Positions 11,457-21,164 of a DNA stretch of 64,000 nucleotides are shown here, piece after piece (position 1 is the first letter of the stretch; each line of letters opens with the position of its first letter). Position numbers and translations under genes: made by a program. The DNA comes from Pseudisothecium myosuroides. Its lineage: Eukaryota; Streptophyta; Bryopsida; Hypnales; Lembophyllaceae. Where the stretch lies: contig OX637293.1 in assembly GCA_951799445.1 (NCBI GenBank), forward strand, positions 7,874,001-7,938,000, given 5' to 3'. The notes below the pieces were generated by a model. That model made no database searches and was not told where the DNA came from. It saw only the letters and a program-made list of their open reading frames with translations.

Positions 11457-11781
11457 CACGGCCGTAGTGATGCCGGGGGTGTAGCGATTTGGGTTGTACA
11501 GGTACTTGCGAGCCAAGTAGTACTAGAATTCGAATGATATTCCTAGCTTAGCCGAGCCAAGCAGGAGATCTTCCAAGGGAAGAATTTTGGGGTCCTTGCC
11601 GCGGCATTTTGGGTCACAATATTTCTTCCAGGGTCGTGGACAACGGAGCGGAGACCCTAGAATAATATCCACCGTGGATTGGACGCACTGTTCTGGTTCG
11701 TAACCCTTCACATGTAATACTTGTTAGTCAAACATACAATTGTAAGCTAATGTTTTCAGTTCCCGGCAGACGCACCAAAAT
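11457..11781 (-). mobile_element. Very short internal region between LTR A and LTR B (325 bp)
   Basis: Only 325 bases lie between the two direct LTR copies. The end next to LTR B carries a tRNA-Gly-type primer site. No purine-rich tract is seen on the minus strand next to LTR A. A 63-codon open frame (11523-11711, minus) has no ATG start and no recognised domain. The unit is therefore either a non-autonomous element without coding capacity or an internally deleted one. It could not move without proteins from another element. Confidence 0.65.
11761..11777 (-). other. Primer binding site, tRNA-Gly type
   Basis: The minus strand reads TGGTGCGTCTGCCGGGA, complementary to 17 bases at the 3' end of the plant tRNA-Gly that ends TCCCGGCAGACGCA plus CCA. 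It lies four bases from the inner end of LTR B (11782). It defines LTR B as the 5' LTR and the element as minus-strand. Confidence 0.75.
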
Positions 11782-14039
11782 TGTGGGCGCTAGATTACCC
11801 ACCCTTGGTAATAAAGCGAACACCGACCAGGTTCTATGCCTTTATCCACTTTTTTAATATATGGGGGTGTTGTGAGCGCGGTCCACTGTGCCTTCCAAGC
11901 AATGGATCTTTTTTGCTAACGTTTCCTAAGGGTCGTGGATGGCAGCGTATAATTAGTAATGCATGTAGTAACTCACAAGTTAACCGCAATGCTCAAGGGT
12001 GATGGTGAAATTCTAACTCCCTAACTATCTATCCTATGTTGAGGGTAGACTGGGTAGTTGGCGTCATTTCTAACGTCCTTAACTACGTGAAAAGGGGAAC
12101 CCCTATGTTCCTTCCATGAACCTCTAAGACTATCGTGGATTTTTAAGACTCCACCTAGAAGTTCTACTTTTAAAAGCTACCCCTAAAGTTTCAATTCTTA
12201 CTCTAACTTTTAACTTCTAAGTGTACTCTAGGTTTTTACCTTCCCAAACTAATTCGAGAATTTAACTTCAAAGTTTAATGCTACCGTTTGACTTTGTTTT
12301 GACTTTTGACTCTAAGTTTTTATTCCTAAATTAACTCTAAACTCTACCCTTGAATTTTAACTCTAGGTTTTAACTTTTAACTCTAGGTTTTTACTCCTAA
12401 ATTAACTCTAAAATCTACCCTTGAATTTTAACTCTAGGTTTTAACTTTTAACTCTAGGTTTTTACTTCTCAAATTGATCCCAAGTGTTGACTTCTAGGTT
12501 CGATTCTACTTGTAACATTTACTTCTACTTTGAACTTTGATTTTTACTATCTCATTTTTATTCCAAATTTTAACTCCTAAATTTTACCCTAGCTTTTGAC
12601 CTCTAATATTCACTCTACCTTTGAATTTCTAACTTCAAGATTTAACTCCTATTTCTACTCGTAATTTCTACCTCCTAAATTTAGTCTAAATTTTTACTTT
12701 TAATTTCTACTTCCTACTTGGATTTTTGACTCCTAATTAACCCTCACTTCCCTTCTTAACTACCCTAAGATTTCACTGGAAAATTTAACCTTCTAAGTTA
12801 AACTTCCAAATTAATTCTACTTTTTAACTTCCAAAAGTTAATTCTAGATTTTTACCTTAGAAGTTTAACTTTTACAATTAGATTATAACTTGACTCTAGT
12901 TCTAACCGCTAATAAATCCCTAATTTTAATCCTAAATCTTCTTTCTACCCTAAATTCCTAAGTTCCGTCCATGGTTCTTTTTGGATGAAATTTTTACTCA
13001 AAAATCCTCCGTCCTACCCCCTACCGCTTAACTTAGCCTAACGCGGTCGATTTAAAGCCAAATCCTAAGTGTAATATGTTTTTGGAAACCTCTATTCCTA
13101 ATCTATAACTTTTTGAATCTAAACTTCTAATTTGCACTAATCTCGGATGCTAATCACGCTCTAAGGGCTGATTAGGAAAATAAATGCTAATTAGGGAGAA
13201 ACATCAAAGACTAAATTAAAAACTCACCTCTTCACTACTGGTGTCGGAAATAACTTCGTCCACGTCCATGTGTACATCCTCACGCTCCATGGTGGTCTTT
13301 GATTTTTGTTTTGAATTATTTTCCAAGCTCACCGCTTATTTAGAGAATATTACAATTTTGATGATCTAACCTCCTTCTTTCCTCTTCTCCCTTCTTTTCT
13401 TTCTTCCCTTCTCCTTCTACACTAGTACTATTCTACCTAAGCTTTTATGAGTCTTACACTATGGTCTCAAACTTCAAGGAGGTTTTAAGATGCCAACTAT
13501 CCTCTTACACAATTTTGCCTTTGTGTCATCCTAATCCTCCTCTCAACGGTCACCACAAATTTCCAAGATTTCTTCCTAAAGCCTACCTAGCCTAAACCTA
13601 GGTCACTATTTATCGTCTCTCACCTTCCCTTGCCTACTTCTTCTTCTCTTTTCCTAATCTCCTTCCATTGTGTATAGGTGTGAGTGGTGAGAGGAAACAA
13701 TTTTGTGTGCAGGTACAGTGGTGCTCCGCTCTCTTCTTCCTCCTCCCTTTCGTATCTTTGGCCCTAATCCTATTTCACCCCCACTTAACACTAAATTAGT
13801 CCAACATTCTTTTAGTTTGCTTTGTCTTTGTTTGTGTTCTAGTTTGAGAAAACCAAAAATCAAAACAAAAAGAGAACCAAAAATTGGGAGGAGCCCGACT
13901 GTCCCCACCGAGGAGCCTGACTGTCCGTACCGAGAGCCTGCCTGGCCCTCCCGGTTGGCTGACCTTCCCGGCTGGCTGGGGCGGTCGGAACTTCTTAATT
14001 TTTAAATTTTAAATTTATTTTTTTAATAAAAATTCCGAT

Positions 14040-14290
14040 TTTTGATGGGGTGCTGGTTTGGATGCTGGGCTAGATGCTAGTTTCGGATGCTGGCCGGATG
14101 CTGGTTTCGGATGCTGGGCTGGATGCTGGTTTTTTGCTAAGGCTAAATAAGACTGGATTTTTGCTAAGGCTAAATAAAGACTAGATTTCTACTAAGGCTG
14201 AACAAAGCTAGATTTTTGCTAAGGCTAAATAAAGGCTGAATTTTTGTTAAGGCTAAATAAAGACTGAATTTTTGCTAAACTAGGGAGAAA
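14040..14290. repeat. Two short tandem repeats in LTR B
   Basis: A GGATGCTGG(TTTC/GCT) repeat at about 14045-14130 is followed by a 28-30 bp unit, TTTTTGCTAAGGCTAAATAA plus AGACTGAA, at about 14130-14285. The reverse complement of the second repeat appears in LTR C at 20320-20530. Confidence 0.7.
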
Positions 14291-15250
14291 TAAAACTTGG
14301 GGGGGGCCTAGACTTACTAAGACTTTGGGAAACAACTAAACTAAATTAACCTTGGGAATAACTAAACTCACTACGTGCAAAGGAACCTACATATCTTAAA
14401 AGCTAAACTCTGGAGGTTTCCACAAAGGTCTTGGAAACTAGACTTTGGAACTAAACCCGGGGGAGGTGCAAAGCTTCGCCGTTAAATTGGTTTTAACACC
14501 AACTTTAGGACTTTTTGACACCCCGAGGGTTCAAAGCTCCGCCGTCTACACTTTTAACACATGCTTTAGGACTTCAACTTTGTCACTAGTTCAAAGCTTT
14601 GCCGTCCCGGAGGGGGGTCCACACAATGAGAGAGACTTTAGAAGAGGGAAAAAATTATCTTTTTAAAGAGAAACACACACGAGTTCAAAGCTTCGCCGTC
14701 CCGAAGGGGGGTCCACTCAACAAAGAGAAGATTAGAAGAGGGTTTGGGATAAACTTAGCAAACATGTACAAGGAGGTTCAAAGCTTCGCCGTTCCGGAGG
14801 GGGGTCCACTCAACAAGGAAAAGATTAGGAAAGGGTGTAACAAAACACAAAGATAAAACACACGAGTTAGACCACGTGGCAATACAAAGCTCACACGCTA
14901 AAAGCCCCCCAAAGCGGCATCGCCAAGGTACGATGGGGGGTGACTTTAGGATTAGTGCAAGATACTAAAGACCCTTAAAACTCCACAAGTTAGACCACAA
15001 CACGCACAAGAGGGAAAGAGAGTCTCTCTACTTACAATGAGGTACCAAAAACTTCACAAAAGAGTACACAAAGCAAGGTAGAAGGACCCCCTAGAACCTT
15101 CAAAGCTTGAAAATAAGCAACAATGGAGCCAAAAGTGCTCCGAAAACACCGTAGAGGTTTTTGGCTTCAAACGCCAAAATATCCAAAAAAACTTGGACCC
15201 ACGGACCCAAAACAAGAATTGGGGGTGTTCTAGAGAGAGAAATGGAGCCC

Positions 15251-15258
15251 TTATATAA
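15251..15258 (-). promoter_or_regulatory. TATA box of LTR B
   Basis: The minus strand reads ACTTATATAAGGGC in the same context as the box in LTR A. Confidence 0.6.
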
Positions 15259-16522
15259 GTTTCCAAGGGCTCACCCCTCCCTCTAGAGTTCTAAGGTAAC
15301 CTTATCAACGAGGATTTTCATCCTAATCCCTAAAAATCTACTTCTACCATCTATGCTGGACCAACATCCTAACTTTTGGAGATTAGCTCCAATCGCCGAA
15401 CGAATTGCGCCGTTGGATCCAGATTGCCGTGTTTAGTCTTGGACACCCTTACCTCCCGTACCGAGGCCAAAAATCCATCGTAGGCTAATTTAGTTTAAAA
15501 ACCAAATCGTGGTAAAATCCTAGATCTTGGGGGTCTCCTATTTTGAGAAATGTGAATAGCCTAGGGTCTCTGGTAGGTGCGAGAGAGTCGGGAAGGACTT
15601 TTGGTTTACTTCGTTTTGCCATTGTATGGTCCCGGGATGTCGGTCAACGCGGCGGGGACCCCGCCACGTGGTTAATTCCCGAGGAATCTCGCCGGTTTGG
15701 GTACTTGCCGCTATCGAAATGTCGTGAAACTTCACGGAGCGCATTATTAACAAAAATCAAGCTAGTCTAATTTGTAGTGAGATTTTATTGTAACCTGGAT
15801 AATTTCCATGAAATTCCCGTTGGAGGTTAGGAGGGTTGACCACCCGGAAAAGGTTCTTCTGCAAGTCGGAAGATGCCGAGATTTTTCACGCGACCTCTCA
15901 GGGAGTCACATGAAAGACGTGTAGGTGCGTTTCCGTACCTGGCACGATTGGTCAATGGAGATTAAACTGGCCATTTCCTCGAATTAGCGACGGTGCAGGA
16001 ATCTTCTGTAGGTGGAGGAATCTTGGCGAATCGATTTCGCCGTTGTACTCCTGGCATGGGATTTACCTTAGAACACCATCCTTGGGCTGTACATTCCTCT
16101 ACGGGCCCAGTCTTGCATTAGTGGCTTCTGCATGCTAACAATCGGGATTTTGGGAATTCGTCGATCTAATGGGGAAGTCTAAATATAATTCTAGGACCCG
16201 ACCTAGTGGCCTCGCTGTGGATCCCTCGGACTGACCTAGCCATGAATCGCCAAATTCATGGTGGGAATTAGCCCCTTTGGGGTTGTGTGAGTCAAATCCT
16301 CCAAATCTGACCTTTTCGTTATTTCTATACTATTTTTAGGCAAGGTTTGGGGGGATTCTAAGTAAAAACACAAATCTAGACCAAATACTATAATGGGTAT
16401 GACACAACCCTATTTTGGTTCTACACTCTTCTTATGGATTTTGTATACTTTTATCAACTTTAAACTGCAAATTTCCAAAAAAATAATTCTACGAGTCCCA
16501 AGTGACAAATTGGGAGCTCACA

Positions 16523-16704
16523 GCAAGGTTTGGGAGAATTCTAGGTAAAAATTCAAATCTAGACCAAATACTATAATGGTATGACGCAACCCTATTCTAG
16601 TTCTACATTTTTTTATGGCTTTTTGTATATTTTTATCAACTTTAAATTGCAAAGTTCAAAAAAAAAAAATCTACGAGTCCCAAGTGACAAATTGGGAGCT
16701 GACA
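16523..16704 (-). repeat. Tandem duplicate of the LTR outer end (182 bp)
   Basis: This repeats the last 182 bases of the LTR, from GCAAGGTTTGGGAGAATTCTA to GGGAGCTGACA, directly after copy B. It may come from another LTR copy or from unequal exchange. Its end at 16704 borders the inverted gene fragment. Confidence 0.7.
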
Positions 16705-16823
16705 TAGACCCTAATTGTTCAAACTAAAACTGTATATTATTCAAATTGAGCAACAAATTGGTAAACATATATATTTCATAAGTGAATGAATCCCTAATAC
16801 ATTTCATTAAAAAACAAAACATT
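16705..16823. other. Downstream flank of the inverted gene fragment
   Basis: AT-rich sequence beyond the gene's stop, up to the LTR end at 16704. It belongs to the same inverted 407-bp block. Confidence 0.5.
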
Positions 16824-17111
16824 TTATCTACTATCATGTAACATTTGCTTTCCCTGCTCTATTATTTCTTGTAATCCATGTACTTGTGGATCCACATCTT
16901 TTCCAGCTCTTTGACTTGCTATCGAGGCTTATATTCTATCTGCCAAACTTTTTGGTATTTGGGCAGAAGTTCCAACATAAGTAAATCCTTTTGCTGATCT
17001 TGATAGTGAAGTAGCGTGGAAGTCAATTCTACCTTGTCAAATGATTTTGACAACACCATCAAATTGTCCAAAGTTGACATAGAGTTTGTAACTTGGAACA
17101 ACAAAGTGCCA
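16824..17111 (-). pseudogene. TET/JBP-like dioxygenase, 3' part, inverted
   Basis: Read on the minus strand from 17111, this encodes HFVVPSYKLYVNFGQFDG, then a stop, then QGRIDFHATSLSRSAKGFTY and VGTSAQIPKSLADRI. A further stop follows, then a C-terminal tail ending at TAA 16824-16826. It joins exactly to the left half at 6435-7270, which stops after Gly-Gly where this begins with His-Phe. The bases at the two LTR borders, GGGCA (7266-7270) and TGGCA (minus, 17111-17107), look like a 5 bp target duplication with one change. The distal iron-ligand His (codon 17016-17018) and following Arg fit the C-terminal half of the 2OG-Fe(II) fold. In-frame stops at 17037-17039 and 16929-16931 show decay. 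Confidence 0.6.
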
Positions 17112-18407
17112 TGTGAGCTCCAAAAATCCCAATTTGTCACTTGAGACTCGTAGATTTTTTTCTTTTGAACTTTGCAATTTAAAGTTGATAAAAATATACA
17201 AAAAGCCATAAAAAAAATGTAGAACTAGAATAGGGTTGCATCATACCCATTATAGTATTTGGTCTAGATTTGAATTTATACCTAGAATTCTCCCAAACCT
17301 TGCCTAAAAATAGAATAGAAACGACGAGATAGCAAGATTTGGAAGATTTGAGTCACAGAGCCCTCAAAGCGCTAAATCCCACCATGAATGTGGCAATTCA
17401 TGGCTAAGTCGGTCCAAGGGATCCACAACGAGGCCACAAAGTCGGGTCCTAGAGTTAGATTTAGAATTCCCAATTAGATCAACGAATTCCCAAAATCCCG
17501 ATTGTTAGCATGCAAAAGCCACTAACGCAAGACAGAGCCCGTGGAGGAATCTACAGCCCAAGGAAGGTATTCTAGGATAAACTCCGTGCTAGGAGTCCAA
17601 TGACAAAATCGATTTGCCAAGATTCCTTCATGTGCAGAAGATTCCCGTACCATCGACAATTCAAGGAGATGGCCAGTTTTAATCTCCATTGACCAATTGT
17701 GCCAGGTACGGAAACGCACCTACTCATCTTTCGTGGGATTCCCTGAGAGGTTCCATGAAAATTTCCGGCATCTTCCGACTTGCAGAAGAACCTTTTCCGG
17801 ATGGTCAACTGTTCTAACCTCCAATGGGAATTTTGTGGAAATTACCCAGGTTATGGTAAAATCTCACTAAAAATTAGAATAGCTTGTTTTATGTTAATAA
17901 TGCACTCCGTGAAGTTTCACAACATTCTGATAGTGGCAAGTACCCGAACCGGCGAGATTCCTCGGGAATTAACCACGTGGCGGGGTCCTCGCGACATTGA
18001 CCGGCATTCCGGAACCATACAATTGCAAAACAAAGTCAACCAAGAGTCTTTTTCAACTCTCTTGCACCTACTAGAGATCCTAGGCTAGTTACTTTTCTCA
18101 AAATAGGAGACCCCCAAGATTTAGGAATTTATCAGGACTTGGTTTTTAAACTAAATTAGTCTACGATGGTTTTTTGGTTTCAATGTGGGATCAAGGGGGT
18201 TTGGGACTAAACACGGCAATGTGGAGCCAACAGCGCAATCCGTTTGACGATTGGAGCTAATCTCCAAAGTTAGGATGTTGGTCCAGCATAGATGGTAGAA
18301 AGTAGTTTTTTAGGGATTAGGATGAAAATTTTTGAGGATGACGATGAAAATCCAAGTTGATAAGGTTATCGTTAGCAATTTAGAGGGAGGCGTGGGCCCT
18401 TGAAAAC

Positions 18408-18415
18408 CTATATAA
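18408..18415 (+). promoter_or_regulatory. TATA box of LTR C
   Basis: CCTATATAAGGGCCCC on the plus strand, the same context as in LTR A. Confidence 0.6.
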
Positions 18416-19000
18416 GGGCCCCATTTCTCTCTCTAAAACACCCCCAATTCTTGTTTTGGGTCTGTGGGTCCAAGTTATTTTGGATATTTTGGCGTTTGAA
18501 GCCAAAAACCTCTACGGTGTTTTTGGAGCACTTTTTGCTCCGTTGTTGTTGCATTTCAAGCTTTGAAGGTCCTTGGGGGTCCTTCTATCTTGCTTTGTGT
18601 ACTCTTTGTGTACTTTTGTGAACCTTTATTGCGAGTTAAGAGTCTTTTCTCGTACTTATGTGTCCTTGAGGTCCATTTTGTGTGGTTTTGGGAGTCTTTG
18701 GGGCGTCTTGCACTAACCCTAGAGTAACCTCCACCGTACCTTGGCGATGTTGCTTTGGGGGGCCTTTAGTGTGTGAGTTTGTGTTCCCACATTATCCTAA
18801 ATTGTGTGTTCTCTTTAAGTACTTTTTTACCTTCTTTTAACGTTTTTCTTGTTGAGTGGACCTCCCTCCGGGACGACGAAGCTTTGAATCTCATTTGCCT
18901 ATTTCTTTAAGTGTTTTGTTCCACCTTTTCCTAACGTTTCTCTCATTGAGTGGACCCCCCTCTGGGACGGCGAAGTTTTAAACACTGATATGTGTTTTCT

Positions 19001-19942
19001 TTAACCCTTAAAGGACCAAGGCCTTTTTTCTGCCAAAAAACACTCAAAACTGCCATTTCTATAGCAAACAGTAAAAAAATTGAAAAATGTTTTTTTTGCA
19101 CATCTAACTGTAGGATCTTACACCTAACTAGTATGAGAATGTGTGGAAATAATTTCAAAATTTTTGACCGCACAGATTGCAAGATATCTGCGTTTAAAGT
19201 GAAAAAAACAAGGTTTTCAACACATTGCGGGACTAGATTTTTTGACTTTAAACATTTTTAATTTAAATTTTTTTCACTACAGAGTTTTGAGCTTTAAATC
19301 TTTATAGTGGAGAATTGAGTTGAGAGTCTAGGAAAAAAAAAGAAATTCAAAAAAACTTAATTATCATTCTTAAAAAAATTGTTAAGTAGAAGTAGGTACA
19401 AGATAGAAGGAAAATCTAAAATATTAATATCTCTTAGATGGAATTAAAATTCACTAATCCCAATGGTGAGATTGTTCTAGCAACTAAACTAAACCATGCA
19501 AAAAAAACAAATTGGAAAAATTTGGAAGATTGCATTCAGAAATGAATCCTACAAGTTATTTTTTTCAAAAAGATGCTCTAACTGCCCGAAAAACAAGAAT
19601 GTCCATAATTTTTTCATAACACATCCAAATGAAATGAATCAAAGCTTTCTGGATAGACAAAAATATAATCTATAAGAAAAAAAATATTAAAAAAAAAAAT
19701 TCAAATTTTTGCCCATTTTTTTTTTGCTGCCCGGATTGCCCGCCGTCCCCTGTTTTGAGCTTATTTGGTCATAACTTTTTTTCCCGGGCACCGATTGTGA
19801 AAAAAAATTTATTCCCACAAAGCTTATCAGTTTTTCTATCTCCAAAAAAAAATTCAAAAAATCACAAGAAAATTTCAGCCCGTAGGTACCTGCCCAAAAA
19901 CGCATTTGTCCCCCGAAGGGACAACGGTCCTTTAGGGGTTAA
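19001..19942. mobile_element. TTAA-flanked, piggyBac-like non-autonomous element (copy 1)
   Basis: It starts TTAACCCTTAAAGGACC and ends GGTCCTTTAGGGGTTAA, giving short terminal inverted repeats inside a duplicated TTAA. It sits in a tandem unit of LTR C whose uninterrupted relatives are close by, at 18815 (TTCTCTTTAAGTAC) and 18907 (TTTCTTTAAGTGTTTTG). Those carry a single TTAA at the same point, so target and duplication are directly visible. No transposase ORF is present. TTAA targeting is the hallmark of piggyBac transposons, so the assignment is by target and ends only. Confidence 0.75.
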
Positions 19943-20060
19943 GTGCTTTGTTTTACCTTCTTTTAAAGTCTCCCATGTTGGGTCCCTCCTCTGGGACAGC
20001 GAAGCTTTGAACTTGTGACTAAGGCTAAAGTCCTACAGTGTGTATTAAAACGGTTCGGAC

Positions 20061-20184
20061 GGCGAAGCTTTGAACCCCGGAGTACTACAAAGTCCTAAAG
20101 TTGGTGTTAAATCCAACTTTACGGCGAAGCTTTGAACCCCGGAGTACTACAAAGTCCTAAAGTTGGTGTTAAATCCAACTTTAC
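20061..20184. repeat. Two identical 62 bp tandem units in LTR C
   Basis: The unit starts GGCGAAGCTTTGAACCCCGG and ends TTAAATCCAACTTTAC. It occurs at 20061 and 20123, with a partial third at 20185. Both full units are identical, indicating recent duplication. Confidence 0.85.
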
Positions 20185-20538
20185 GGCGAAGCTTTGAACC
20201 TCCTCAGTCCTTAGCTCCAAAGTCTAGTTTCCAAGACCTTTTCGGAAATGTCCAGAGTTTAACTTCTAAGATATTTAGTGTTGTCAAGTTCCGAGTTACC
20301 CAAGTTCTAGCAAAATCCAGTCTTTTCTTTAGTTTTTAGCAAAATCTAGTCTTTCTTTTAGTTCCTAGCAAAATCCAGTCTTTTCTTTAGTTTCTAGCAA
20401 AATCCAGTCTTTTCTTTAGTTTTTGCAAAAATCCAGTTTTCCTTAGTCTAGCAAAAATCTAGTTTCCCTTAGTCTAGCAAAAATCCAGTTTTCCTTAAGC
20501 TAGAAAAAATCCAAGTATTCCTTAGTCTAACAAAAATC

Positions 20539-21164
20539 CAATTGAGAGTCTAGGAAAAAAAGAAAATTCAAAAAAACTTAATTATCATTCTTAAAAAATT
20601 TATTAAGTAGAAGTAGGTATGAGATAGAAGGAAAATCTAAAATATTAATATATTTTAGATGGAATTAAAATACACTAATCCCAATGGTGACATTGTTCTA
20701 GCAAGTAAACTAAACCATGAGAATCTTTTTTTTTTGAAAAATTGCAAAAATAGCATTTAGAAATGAATCCTACAAGTTATTTTTTTCAAGAAGATGCTCT
20801 AACTGCCCGAAAAACAAGAATGTCCATAACTTTCTCATAATAAATCCAAATGAAATGAATTAAAGCTTTTCATATAGAAAAAAATATAATCTACAAGAAA
20901 AAAAATATTAAAAAAAAAGAAATCAAATTTTTGCCAAATTTTTTTTGCTGCCCGGATTGCCCAGTTACAAAAAAAAGTAACATATTTGGCCATAACTTTT
21001 GACTCCTATTTCCAAATGTCATGAAATTTAGTGCATATGAAAGATATTCCTCACGCCCACCTTCTGTTAAAATTTCAGCTTAAAATATGGAAATCTCTAG
21101 TCACACATACCTGTCCAAAATTTCTATACAAACAAAAAATGCATGCTGGTCTTTTAGGGGTTAA
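20539..21164. mobile_element. piggyBac-like element, copy 2, left-truncated
   Basis: The sequence enters the family at AATTGAGAGTCTAGG, a block found in the middle of copy 1, and ends GGTCTTTTAGGGGTTAA at 21164. The last 180 bases are the second type of right end, shared with 34974-35901 and the left part of 42975-43917. The junction at 20538 with LTR C is a deletion or recombination point. Confidence 0.65.

Larger units (their letters stand above)
11782..16522 (-). repeat. Large LTR, copy B (4741 bp)
   Basis: It starts TGTGGGCGCTAG next to the primer site and ends GGGAGCTCACA. The order of blocks matches copy A: simple-repeat block (12150-12960), pyrimidine-rich block (13375-13430), GGATGCTGGTTTC and GGCTAAATAAAGACT repeats (14040-14290), five copies of the CAAAGCTTCGCCGT motif (14465-14830), and a TATA box at 15251-15258. 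It keeps about 300 bp near its left end that copy A lacks. Its right third is visibly more diverged from A than C is. Confidence 0.8.
17112..20538 (+). repeat. Large LTR, copy C, opposite orientation, truncated
   Basis: It begins TGTGAGCTCC, the reverse complement of the A/B ends, and runs on the plus strand. The first 1.65 kb is nearly identical to the right end of copy A. A 73-codon open frame at 18400-18621 translates identically to 9955-10176 in A, while the B copy (15054-15266) differs at several places. Beyond about 18780 the subrepeats resemble B more. It contains an inserted TTAA-flanked element at 19001-19942 and is cut off at about 20538, where a different repeat begins. Confidence 0.75.

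Noticed and set aside
11523..11711. Possible gag-like frame in the 325 bp interior
   Set aside because: No ATG start, no domain, and only 63 codons.
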